Source: Eubacteriales bacterium (GTDB taxonomy: Bacteria > Bacillota > Clostridia > Lachnospirales > Lachnospiraceae). From it: a stretch of 43,290 bases of DNA. The notes under the pieces were generated by a model, which saw nothing but the letters and a program-made list of their open reading frames with translations, had not been told where the DNA came from and made no database searches. The position numbers and the translations under genes are program-made. Below, in pieces: positions 7,632 to 15,683 of this stretch; positions within the stretch are counted from its first letter, which is position 1, and every line of letters starts with the position of its first letter. Location: the NCBI GenBank assembly GCA_030536755.1, contig JAUNPJ010000026.1, forward strand, positions 1 to 43,290. The letters run 5' to 3'.

Positions 7632-9812
7632 ATGGGAATAAACATAGGGGATAATAAGGAAAGAAAATCAAAAAAATATGCCAAGACTCCTACCATTTAT
7701 CAGATGGAAGCTACGGAGTGTGGTGCTGCATCGTTGTCCATGATTATGGGGTTTTATGGAAGACATGTTCCTCTGGAGAAAATGAGAATTGAGACGGGGG
7801 TATCCCGAGATGGATGTAATGCTAAGAATATTTTAAGGGCAGCCAGAAAATATGGATTTGAAGCAAAAGGTTATCGCAAATCGATGAATTCTCTGATGGA
7901 GGTTACTCCTCCCTGCATTATTCATTGGAATTTTAATCACTTTGTTGTCTATGAGGGACGAAAGGGAAATTATTTTTATATCAACGACCCTGCTATGGGA
8001 CGACGGAAGCTTACCTATGAAGATTTAAATGATGCTTTTACCGGTATTGTTCTGACTTTTCAGAAAACCAGTGAATTTAAGAAGGAAAAAAGGCAGCGGA
8101 CATTGCTTGGATTCATCCAAAATCGCCTGAAGGGACAATTCAGTGCAATCATGGCAATGATAGCAATTGGATTTTTGCTTGTATTCCCGGGACTGATTAT
8201 CCCGGTATTTTCACAGGTATTTATTGATGATATTTTAATTGGAGGCAATACTGGATGGATGGGTATCTTTCTGGTAATCATGGTCTGTACGATGCTGTTC
8301 CAGGCGGCTTTTACATATTACAGGGGAATTTTGCTGCAGAAATTACAGAACAAGCTTTCTATGGTGTCTGCACATAGTTTTCTGTCTCATCTTTTCCGTC
8401 TGCCGATGGGATTTTTTGACCAGAGATATGCGGGAGATTTGGCAGAGCGTGTAAAGAACAACAATAATGTAAATAACTTTCTGGCAGGAGATTTGGCAGA
8501 AACGGTGTTAAATATTCTTGTGGCGGCATTTTATCTGGTCTTGCTGCTTTTGTACAGTCCTTTATTGACGTTGATTGGAATTGCCGGAATTGTCATTAAT
8601 ATGCTTTTGGTACAGCTTACTTCTGGAATCATTGAGAGTTCCACTATGAAGATGCAGCAGGATTCTGGAAAGTTGATCGGAGCAGTGTTTGCAGGACTGA
8701 ATATTACCAGTACATTGAAGGCTTCCGGTGCGGAAAGTGAATACACCAGCAGAATTCTGGGATATTATGCAAAAACGATTCGTATGGAGCAAAAACTGGG
8801 AAAAATGCAGCAGATCATCAATGCGATTCCAAATGTGTTTAACGAGATTTCTAACGTATTGGTCATTTTATTTGGCGGTATTTTAGTCATTCGTGGAGAA
8901 ATGACAGCAGGTATGCTGGTGGCATTTACCAGCCTTTTGGATGCCTTTATAGATCCGGTAAATAAACTGGTGGGATTTATTCAGAAAATTCAGACTCTGA
9001 AGGCGGATATGAGCCGTGTGGAAGATATCATGCGTTACGACCAGGATGAAAAATTTACGCCATCTCAAAATCAGGTGGCTATGACATCGAAACTTAGCGG
9101 TGACGTGGAGCTTCGTGATATTTCTTTTGGATACAGTATTCTGGAAAAACCTCTGGTGGAGAATTTTTCTTTTCATTTGGAATGTGGACGCTCCATCGCC
9201 TTTGTTGGGGCTTCCGGTTGTGGGAAGTCTACCGTATCGAAAATTGTAAGTGGACTGTATCTGCCCTGGTCTGGAGAAATTCTTATGGATGGCGTACCGG
9301 TGCGGGATATTCCAAAGGAAATCATAAGTTCCAGTGTTTCTACTGTAAGTCAGAAAATCACGTTGTTTTCTGGCAGTATTCGAGATAATCTTACGATGTG
9401 GAACAGCAGCATTCTGGAGGAGGATATGATCCGTGCCGCTAAGGATGCCTGCATTCATGACGTAATCACGAAAAAACCTGGTGCCTATGAATTTCATCTG
9501 GATGAGGGAGGAGCAAACCTTTCCGGAGGTCAGAAGCAGAGATTGGAAATTGCCTGTGCTCTGGCGACAAACCCTACCATTTTGATTATGGATGAGGCAA
9601 CCAGTGCATTGGATCCGATGGTAGAAAAACAGATCGTGGATAATATTAAGCGAAGAGGATGTACCTGTATCATTGTAGCACACCGTTTGTCTGCTATCCG
9701 TGACTGCGATGAGATTATTGTCATGGAGAGAGGCAAGATCGTACAGAGAGGTACGCATGAGAGCCTGATGGAACAGGAAGGTCACTATCAGCGACTGATT
9801 CAGAATATATAG
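7632..9812 (+). CDS. NHLM system peptidase/ABC exporter (C39 PCAT)
   Basis: This 726-residue fused exporter has an N-terminal C39 cysteine peptidase domain (about 20-145) with Cys30 in MEATECGAAS, His103 in NHFVVYEG and Asp119 in INDP as the catalytic triad. A six-helix ABC membrane domain (about 165-460) and a nucleotide-binding domain follow, with Walker A GASGCGKST, signature LSGGQKQR and Walker B ILIMDEATSALD. Such enzymes cut after a Gly-Gly leader end and export the core peptide. Its likely substrates are the Nif11-type precursor at 12514 and perhaps the 78-aa peptide at 4898-5134. It starts directly after the stop of the fusion protein gene, so the two are probably translationally coupled. 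Confidence 0.95.
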   Translation: MGINIGDNKERKSKKYAKTPTIYQMEATECGAASLSMIMGFYGRHVPLEKMRIETGVSRDGCNAKNILRAARKYGFEAKGYRKSMNSLMEVTPPCIIHWNFNHFVVYEGRKGNYFYINDPAMGRRKLTYEDLNDAFTGIVLTFQKTSEFKKEKRQRTLLGFIQNRLKGQFSAIMAMIAIGFLLVFPGLIIPVFSQVFIDDILIGGNTGWMGIFLVIMVCTMLFQAAFTYYRGILLQKLQNKLSMVSAHSFLSHLFRLPMGFFDQRYAGDLAERVKNNNNVNNFLAGDLAETVLNILVAAFYLVLLLLYSPLLTLIGIAGIVINMLLVQLTSGIIESSTMKMQQDSGKLIGAVFAGLNITSTLKASGAESEYTSRILGYYAKTIRMEQKLGKMQQIINAIPNVFNEISNVLVILFGGILVIRGEMTAGMLVAFTSLLDAFIDPVNKLVGFIQKIQTLKADMSRVEDIMRYDQDEKFTPSQNQVAMTSKLSGDVELRDISFGYSILEKPLVENFSFHLECGRSIAFVGASGCGKSTVSKIVSGLYLPWSGEILMDGVPVRDIPKEIISSSVSTVSQKITLFSGSIRDNLTMWNSSILEEDMIRAAKDACIHDVITKKPGAYEFHLDEGGANLSGGQKQRLEIACALATNPTILIMDEATSALDPMVEKQIVDNIKRRGCTCIIVAHRLSAIRDCDEIIVMERGKIVQRGTHESLMEQEGHYQRLIQNI

Positions 9813-9826
9813 GGGAGGGAAAGACA

Positions 9827-12373
9827 ATGATGGTTAATTTGAAAGGTGGTATGACGCATCTTACGGATCAGACAGATTCTGCCTATCGGGTGAAATCTGG
9901 AAATGTGTTGGTTTATATCCTTCCTTATGAGGAGAAAAAGACGGGAAGACGTTATCTTCTTTATGAGGCTCAGAAAAATGATTGCATTCCTTCACTTTGC
10001 TGGGAGAATGAAAAGCTGGGAACATGGAGATTCTGTCTTGTGGCTTTGGAGACTGCACAGCTGGAGCAATATGTGCCGGAGGATATGGACGCAGTGAAAA
10101 TGGAATTTGCTGCCTGTATGGACGTAAAACTGTTCTCGCCGGAGGAATTTGAAGAACAAATGGTGGAACAATTTAACATCAACATGATTAAGGAAGAAAG
10201 TGGGATTTATGCCACAGCTCTGGAACAGGAAAGAAGTTATGAGCAGAGTCTTCAGATTGTTTATGATATGTTCCAAAAAAAGACCAGAGTGACAAAAACA
10301 GAGCCAAGTGGAAATAAAACTTATGATGCAGTTGCGAAAATCTGTGATTATATGGGAATTAAAATGATGCCTTTTGAACTGGTGAGGGAAAGCTGCAGAA
10401 GAAAGATCACATTATACGATATTGCCCGCTTGTCTCATTTTACCACCAGGCAGATTATTTTGGAGGAAAACTGGTATAAGAAGGATTCCGGTGCAATATT
10501 GGCTTACAAAAGAAAGGGAAGGACTCCGATTGCCTGCATTCCCAAAGGTCCGTCAAAATATATTGCCTATGATGTATCGGACAATAGTGAACAAACGATT
10601 GATGAAGATTATGCCCAAACTTTGGAAGTTCAGGCAGATATGTTATATCGTCCATTTCCGATGGAGAAAATCAATTTGAAAAAGCTGCTGCAGTTTGGAT
10701 TGAGAGGCGTTTATAAACGCGAAATCGTGAATCTTTTGTTTCTGTCACTTTTGGGGACTTTGGTAGGACTGTTGATTCCTGTGATCAATCAACAACTTTA
10801 TGACAAATATATTCCTATGGCCGATCAAAACGGACTGGTGCAGATGTGTATGGTAGTGCTGGCCTGCACATTGGGAAACCTGGGATTTACAGTAGTGAAA
10901 AATCTTGCGACGTTTCGCAGCATGAACAGTATGGAATATGCGGTACAAAGTGCCACTTATGATCGTCTGTTCAGTCTTCCGGAGAGCTTTTTCAGAGAGT
11001 ATGAGTCAGCGGACCTGGCGCAGAGAGTTATGGGCGTTACCTCTATTTTTCAGGTCATGGCAGATGTCATGCTCCAGACACTTTTAAATGTAGTCTTTTC
11101 TGTACTCTATTTGGTAAGAATGTTTCAGTACAGCGGAAAATTGTCAGGAATTGCTTTTTTTATGGTATTGGTGATTATGTTGATTACCGGATTTGTAGGA
11201 TATCGGCAGTTAAAATATGAAGGCGAGTTAATGGAATTGGAGGGCAGAATTTCCTCTATACTATACCAATTTTTGGTAGGAATTTCGAAGATTCGTATTG
11301 CGGGAATTGAAAATCGTGCACTCCTGGAATATTTAAAACCGTACGCCAGGGCAAGAAAGCTGACAATGAACAAAGAGCGCATGAGTGTGTTGGTGGATAC
11401 CATCATAGGTGCTTCTGGTGTGCTGTTTTCCATTGTACTGTATTTCGTTATGGTAAAACAGAGTGTCTCATTGAGTATGGGTGCTTTTATGGGCTTTATG
11501 ACCGCTTTTGGATCTTTTTCGGGTGCTATGATGGGAATGGTTTCGTCCTTTATGGATGTCAACAATGTCATTCCTGCTTATAAACGCTGCAGACCGGTAT
11601 TAGATACCTTGCCTGAATTTGAAGAAGATACCCTGCTTCCTGGAACTTTGACAGGGGATATTGAGGTGTCAAATGTGGATTTTGCATACAATCAGGAAAG
11701 CGGGTTGGTTTTGAATGAATTGTCTTTCCATGTAAAAGCCGGGGAATATATCGGTATTGTAGGATCTTCAGGGTGTGGAAAGTCGACACTGATGAAATTG
11801 CTGTTGGGATTTGAAAAACCGCAGAAGGGTAAGATTTTTTACGATGGGAAAGATATTGACAGCATGGATAAACGAGAGCTTCGTAAGAAATTTGGTGTGG
11901 TGCTCCAGGACGGTGATTTGATTTCGGGAAGCATTTATGACAACATCATCATTACTGCTCCGAATACGACAATGAAGCGTGTGGAACAGGTAGTGGAAGA
12001 AGTTGGACTAAAGCAGGATATTGAACAGATGCCTATGGGGCTGCATACCATTCTGTCTGAGGACAGCGGAACCATATCAGGTGGACAGAAGCAGAGAATT
12101 CTTATCGCAAGAGCCATTGTGGGAAAACCAAAGATTCTTTATTTTGATGAAGCAACCAGTGCGTTGGATAACGTGACACAGTCTATGGTATGCCAGAGCT
12201 TGGAAAAATTGAATGCCACCAGAATTGTCATTGCTCATCGGCTCAGTACGGTTATGAACTGTGATCGGATTTTTGTTATGGATCAGGGAAAAATTGTAGA
12301 AGAAGGAAATTACCAGCAGCTCATGGAGAAGCGTGGATTGTTTTATCAGCTTGCCAGCCGACAGATGGCGTAA
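9827..12373 (+). CDS. NHLM system ABC transporter, second ATP-binding subunit
   Basis: The 848-residue protein has an N-terminal region of about 290 residues without peptidase residues, as in the second ABC protein of NHLM systems. An ABC membrane domain (about 300-580) and an ATPase domain follow, with Walker A GSSGCGKST, signature ISGGQKQR and Walker B ILYFDEATSALD. It lacks the Cys/His pair of C39 domains, so processing must fall to the preceding gene product. The ATG is preceded by GGGGAGGGA. It is 14 bases downstream of the PCAT gene and completes the export operon; the precursor gene follows after a 140-base gap holding its own promoter. Confidence 0.93.
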   Translation: MMVNLKGGMTHLTDQTDSAYRVKSGNVLVYILPYEEKKTGRRYLLYEAQKNDCIPSLCWENEKLGTWRFCLVALETAQLEQYVPEDMDAVKMEFAACMDVKLFSPEEFEEQMVEQFNINMIKEESGIYATALEQERSYEQSLQIVYDMFQKKTRVTKTEPSGNKTYDAVAKICDYMGIKMMPFELVRESCRRKITLYDIARLSHFTTRQIILEENWYKKDSGAILAYKRKGRTPIACIPKGPSKYIAYDVSDNSEQTIDEDYAQTLEVQADMLYRPFPMEKINLKKLLQFGLRGVYKREIVNLLFLSLLGTLVGLLIPVINQQLYDKYIPMADQNGLVQMCMVVLACTLGNLGFTVVKNLATFRSMNSMEYAVQSATYDRLFSLPESFFREYESADLAQRVMGVTSIFQVMADVMLQTLLNVVFSVLYLVRMFQYSGKLSGIAFFMVLVIMLITGFVGYRQLKYEGELMELEGRISSILYQFLVGISKIRIAGIENRALLEYLKPYARARKLTMNKERMSVLVDTIIGASGVLFSIVLYFVMVKQSVSLSMGAFMGFMTAFGSFSGAMMGMVSSFMDVNNVIPAYKRCRPVLDTLPEFEEDTLLPGTLTGDIEVSNVDFAYNQESGLVLNELSFHVKAGEYIGIVGSSGCGKSTLMKLLLGFEKPQKGKIFYDGKDIDSMDKRELRKKFGVVLQDGDLISGSIYDNIIITAPNTTMKRVEQVVEEVGLKQDIEQMPMGLHTILSEDSGTISGGQKQRILIARAIVGKPKILYFDEATSALDNVTQSMVCQSLEKLNATRIVIAHRLSTVMNCDRIFVMDQGKIVEEGNYQQLMEKRGLFYQLASRQMA

Positions 12374-12410
12374 TGCGTTAAAAAAAATATAGGAAGATAT
12401 TTTATTTTTT

Positions 12411-12437
12411 GTAACGTTTTTTAAAATCTGGTGTATA
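12411..12437 (+). promoter_or_regulatory. ECF-type promoter of the Nif11 precursor
   Basis: GTAAC (12411-12415) and GTGTATA (12431-12437) are separated by 15 bases, as in the other two copies. A run of T precedes the -35-like element. Start of transcription would fall near 12444, leaving a leader of about 70 bases before the AGGAGG site of the precursor. The 12374-12513 gap otherwise holds no gene. Confidence 0.7.
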
Positions 12438-12513
12438 TAAGGGTGTAAGAAACATGAGGGACAGCATCCCGGTTGAACATAATTTATTATTTTTATATAA
12501 GGAGGATTTTAGT

Positions 12514-12819
12514 ATGGCAACAATCAAAGAAGTATTAGCGAACGAAGAAGTAGCAAAGGAGTTTTTCAGCAAAGAGTCACCAGAAGAGGCACAGGCATTT
12601 TTAAAAGAAAAAGGTGTTGAGGTTAGCCTGGACGAAATGAAAGAGCTTGGCGCTGCTCTTGAAAAAGCACAGGATGGGGAGTTAGGCGATGAGGATCTTG
12701 AAAATGTAGCAGGCGGCGGAGTCATTAAAGAGGGTTTTGATGATATCGTAAAAATTGCCGATTTACTGGTACAGCGTGAAACATGGGATAGGGTAGGACG
12801 TTGGTTTAAAAGATGGTAA
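12514..12819 (+). CDS. Nif11-like leader RiPP/bacteriocin precursor
   Basis: The 101-residue peptide starts at ATG 12514 after AAGGAGGATTTTAGT; the in-frame ATG at 12454 lacks such a site. Residues 1-68 form an acidic helical leader of Nif11 type, ending GDEDLENVAGG, a double-glycine cleavage site. The predicted core (69-101) begins GVIKEGFDD and ends VGRWFKRW. It has no Cys, four Arg (88, 93, 96, 100) and three Trp (91, 97, 101), all in its last 14 residues. Lack of Cys excludes lanthipeptide and sactipeptide thioethers. The adjacent arginase-like and radical SAM genes point to Arg-to-ornithine conversion plus a radical modification, perhaps at Trp. A terminator follows, so it can be made in excess. 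Confidence 0.92.
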   Translation: MATIKEVLANEEVAKEFFSKESPEEAQAFLKEKGVEVSLDEMKELGAALEKAQDGELGDEDLENVAGGGVIKEGFDDIVKIADLLVQRETWDRVGRWFKRW

Positions 12820-12855
12820 TTTGACCGTACCAGCAGTATGAAATCATGCATCAGC

Positions 12856-12894
12856 AAAAGGAGATTATTCCTGAAAAGGGGATAGTCTCCTTTT
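12856..12894 (+). terminator. Intrinsic terminator after the precursor gene
   Basis: AAAAGGAGA (12856-12864) pairs with TCTCCTTTT (12886-12894), with further partial pairing inside. The hairpin ends in a T-rich tract. It separates precursor transcription from the modification genes, which have their own promoter 16 bases further on. Confidence 0.75.
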
Positions 12895-12909
12895 CTTCGT
12901 AAAAAAAGT

Positions 12910-12936
12910 GTAACAATTGAGAGAAACATGTGTATA
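12910..12936 (+). promoter_or_regulatory. ECF-type promoter of the radical SAM/arginase operon
   Basis: GTAAC (12910-12914) and GTGTATA (12930-12936) again stand 15 bases apart. The GTG start of the radical SAM gene is 45 bases downstream. This is the third copy of the element in the locus. Confidence 0.7.
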
Positions 12937-12980
12937 AAATAAGAGAATGACGAGTGTATTTGACTGGAGGGATGCTTTCG

Positions 12981-14405
12981 GTGAAGGAATATTTCGAATA
13001 TTTGGATAGAAAAAATTATGGAGAGCGGTTGTCCTGGAGAAAAGAATGGAAAAAGCTGCAGGATCAAGAGGGGATATGGAATCTTGTAAGATTTTCGGGA
13101 CGGAAATGCGATAAAAAACTTTGTCAGAATCGATTGTCTGTATGGGGAACGTTTCAGGAAGGACGATTTTTTCCGAAAAGATGTCATACAAAAGACTGGA
13201 TTGCAATTTTGCAGATCTTAAAAGAAGAACAGGCGCTCAAAGAAGAAGAGTGGGAGGCACTCAAAGACTGGATCTGCCGTTATCCTTCTCACCATCCATA
13301 CATAGAAAATGCAATGGAATGGCTGTCTTTTTATGAGGAAGATCCTGAACATAGTTCCATAGAAGTGGCTCTTTCCATGAGAAAAGAAAAACGAAGAGAA
13401 TTCCCGGCGTATGACACACCAATGCTGATGAATCTGGAGTTGACTACCCGATGCCCTCTGCGATGTCCACAGTGCTATTGCAGTCTGGAAGGCGGACGGG
13501 ATTTATCCATAGAACAGGCAAAATACTGGGTAGAACAGGCTGCTCTGAATGGCGTGCAGCAAATCAATCTGAGTGGCGGAGAGACGATGTGTTATCCAGA
13601 TCTGTTTTTGTTGATGGCTTATATTCGGGAAATGGGAATGAAATCGAATGTAGCTTTGTCTGGATATAACTTCGACAAAGAGGTCTTAGAAAAAATGTGC
13701 CAAAATGGTGTGAATGACATCTGTATTTCTCTGAATGGTCCCACAGAGGAAATCAACAGATGGAGCCGCGATGGATTTTCATTGGCGATGAGTGCGCTGG
13801 AGATTTTAAAAGATTTTCAATTTCCAAGAACGACTATTAATTGGGTGATGCATCGAAACAATGCAGATTCCCTGCCTCAAATGACAGAACTTGCAGAAAA
13901 ATATGATGTGAGGGAACTGGTCGTTATGGTATTTAAGCCGGATTCCCAAAATCAGAGAAAAAGCGTTCCTACGAAAGAACAGCTTTTAAAAACAGCCAGA
14001 TTTATGAAAGATTATCGAGGACCGGTAGAACTTGTGGCGGAGGACTGCTTTTCCCAGATGCGAACGCTTCTTGGCAGAAGCTTTATTGGAAATAGAAATC
14101 GAGGTCTGGGAAGAGGATGCGGGGCAGGAAGAGATGGAGTTTCTGTAACGGTAGACGGAAAGCTGACGCCCTGCCGTCACTTAGAAGTTCCTGAGGACTT
14201 TTCTTCTTTAAAAGAATACTGGGCGAACTCTCTTTTTCTGAAGGAGATCCGCAAAGTGGAAGATCAGAAGCAGGAACCCTGCAAAAATTGTCAATATGAA
14301 AGATATTGTCTTCCCTGTCTTGCAGTCAACTGGAAACAAAAGGGAAAATTATTCATAGGGGAAGAAACCTGTAAATTACATGAAAGAGAGGAAAGAAAAG
14401 AATGA
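12981..14405 (+). CDS. Radical SAM/SPASM peptide maturase
   Basis: I take GTG 12981 as the start (474 residues) because GGAGGG lies about 9 bases upstream; upstream in-frame starts at 12954 and 12972 are less well placed. An N-terminal region of about 145 residues of unknown fold precedes a radical SAM core with CPLRCPQC (Cys158, 162, 165, CX3CX2C) and an SGGE motif. The C-terminus has a SPASM pattern: CX12GX4C, then CX2CX5CX2C and a last Cys, giving two auxiliary iron-sulfur clusters. SPASM enzymes install C-C, C-S or C-O bonds or epimerise residues in peptides. The core lacks Cys, so a carbon-based crosslink or epimerisation is more likely. The stop overlaps the next start (ATGA). Confidence 0.92.
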   Translation: MKEYFEYLDRKNYGERLSWRKEWKKLQDQEGIWNLVRFSGRKCDKKLCQNRLSVWGTFQEGRFFPKRCHTKDWIAILQILKEEQALKEEEWEALKDWICRYPSHHPYIENAMEWLSFYEEDPEHSSIEVALSMRKEKRREFPAYDTPMLMNLELTTRCPLRCPQCYCSLEGGRDLSIEQAKYWVEQAALNGVQQINLSGGETMCYPDLFLLMAYIREMGMKSNVALSGYNFDKEVLEKMCQNGVNDICISLNGPTEEINRWSRDGFSLAMSALEILKDFQFPRTTINWVMHRNNADSLPQMTELAEKYDVRELVVMVFKPDSQNQRKSVPTKEQLLKTARFMKDYRGPVELVAEDCFSQMRTLLGRSFIGNRNRGLGRGCGAGRDGVSVTVDGKLTPCRHLEVPEDFSSLKEYWANSLFLKEIRKVEDQKQEPCKNCQYERYCLPCLAVNWKQKGKLFIGEETCKLHEREERKE

Positions 14406-15274
14406 CAATACCTGTTTGCTTGATCGAAGAACATCATGAAGCATATTACTGCTGGCATTACTTTAAAGAGCAGGGATGGATTGAAAAGGAAAATAATTAT
14501 CTTTTGCATATTGATCATCATGATGACCTTGCATCACCAGCTTATCTGTGGGATTTTTCAAAAATGCCTCAAAACTACGAAGAAGCAAGAGAATTTGTTT
14601 ATCAGGCTTTGGGAATAGGCGATTTTATTTTTCCGGCAGTTTATGAAAAGCTTTTTTCGGTTGTACATTTGATGCTGAAAGTAACTCCGGAGGAGTATGA
14701 GAATATTGAACGTGTGATAAAAGCAAAAGGTACAGAATTGCTTGTAAAAAAATACATTCCGTTTATTCATGAAAAGTATAGAAAGGATCCAAAGAGTCCG
14801 TATGCGTTTTTTACGATGCGTTCGGGGGGATTAAATCCGATTAAAATTGAGCAGCCTTTGGTGTTGGATGTAGATCTGGATTATTTCTGCTGGGACGATT
14901 CCTGTGCTACAGGGACGAAAAGCACAATAGAAATCACAAAAGAAGCCTACGAAGATTTTCAGACAAATCGTTATCATCCTTTTCGGTTAATGGCAAAGAG
15001 AATCATGCAGGCGGAAATTCGTGATGGAAAATATTATCTTAATTGTGTATCGGGAAAAGAAAGGGATATCATTCCAGACAAAGAAAAGATGATAGGACGG
15101 ATAGAACGTGTGATAAACTGGCTTTCTGAAAACCAGATATGTCCGGCTGCGATTGATATATGTCGTTCTGCACATTCCGGGTATTTGCCATCTGAAGAGG
15201 CAAAATTTGTAGAAGAGGAATTTTTGCATCGTCTGGGAAAACTTTATGACTTAAAATTTTATAATTTATTGTAG
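14402..15274 (+). CDS. UPF0489-family protein, probable peptide arginase
   Basis: The 290-residue protein matches the UPF0489 family, which includes OspR of the landornamide pathway, an enzyme that turns peptide Arg into ornithine. Arginase-type manganese ligands are visible: HIDHHDD (Asp38, His40, Asp42 in DxHxD) and LDVDLD (Asp156, Asp158, Asp160). An early EEHHEAYYCWHY segment is also typical of the family. Its start overlaps the stop of the radical SAM gene by four bases, so the two are translated together. The precursor core carries four Arg, a plausible substrate set. Family identity rests on motif recall and was not searched. Confidence 0.85.
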   Translation: MTIPVCLIEEHHEAYYCWHYFKEQGWIEKENNYLLHIDHHDDLASPAYLWDFSKMPQNYEEAREFVYQALGIGDFIFPAVYEKLFSVVHLMLKVTPEEYENIERVIKAKGTELLVKKYIPFIHEKYRKDPKSPYAFFTMRSGGLNPIKIEQPLVLDVDLDYFCWDDSCATGTKSTIEITKEAYEDFQTNRYHPFRLMAKRIMQAEIRDGKYYLNCVSGKERDIIPDKEKMIGRIERVINWLSENQICPAAIDICRSAHSGYLPSEEAKFVEEEFLHRLGKLYDLKFYNLL

Positions 15275-15342
15275 AAAATATATACAGTGAACTGCTGGTA
15301 TGATAGGATATACTTGATTGAAAAAAGTAGAAAGGAAAGAAT

Positions 15343-15645
15343 ATGATGCAGATTACATTAGAACAGACAGATGATGAACTGGTTGTACTTCCAAAAGGAA
15401 GAATTGATACTTCTACAGCGGATGAATTTGGAGAAAAATTAATGGCTGCGATTGAAGAGGCAGACTGTGTCAGAATTGATTTTGAAGAGGTGGCTTACAT
15501 ATCCAGTGCTGGTCTTAGAGTTTTGTTAAACGCGCAAAAAACAGTGAATCGCAACGGCAAGGAACTGATTTGCTGCAATATCAATGAAATTGTAGAGTCG
15601 GTACTTGTTTCTACAGGCTTTACCAATATACTGACGATTGAGTAG
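15343..15645 (+). CDS. STAS-domain anti-anti-sigma factor
   Basis: The 100-residue protein is a single STAS domain with GRIDTSTADEF near residues 19-29 and the phosphorylation loop YISSAGLRVLL, where the second Ser is the usual target of RsbW-type kinases. It resembles SpoIIAA/RsbV. It is placed inside the RiPP locus, 68 bases after the arginase-like gene, while the matching kinase and phosphatase genes lie 10 kb upstream. Together they form a complete partner-switching set. ATG 15343 or 15346 may be used; AGAAAGGAAAG precedes both. Confidence 0.92.
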   Translation: MMQITLEQTDDELVVLPKGRIDTSTADEFGEKLMAAIEEADCVRIDFEEVAYISSAGLRVLLNAQKTVNRNGKELICCNINEIVESVLVSTGFTNILTIE

Positions 15646-15683
15646 ACCATCCCCTGTCCCTGTAAAAATGAGGAGGAACGAAA

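Noticed and set aside
8883-9827. 314-codon frame on the minus strand
   Set aside because: It is entirely antisense to the C39 peptidase-ABC gene and its translation is His/Ser/Phe-rich without recognisable domains.
12454-12513. Upstream in-frame start of the Nif11 precursor
   Set aside because: No ribosome site before ATG 12454, whereas ATG 12514 has AGGAGG; the added residues do not look like part of the leader.
12514-12819. Lanthipeptide or sactipeptide precursor
   Set aside because: The core has no Cys, and no lanthionine synthetase gene is present.
12402-13187. 261-codon frame on the minus strand
   Set aside because: It lies antisense to the Nif11 precursor and the start of the radical SAM gene and shows no family features; the plus-strand genes have ribosome sites and clear motifs.
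15290-15330. Possible fourth ECF promoter before the STAS gene
   Set aside because: GTGAAC and GATATAC are present, but neither the sequence nor the spacing fits the GTAAC-N15-GTGTATA element closely enough.
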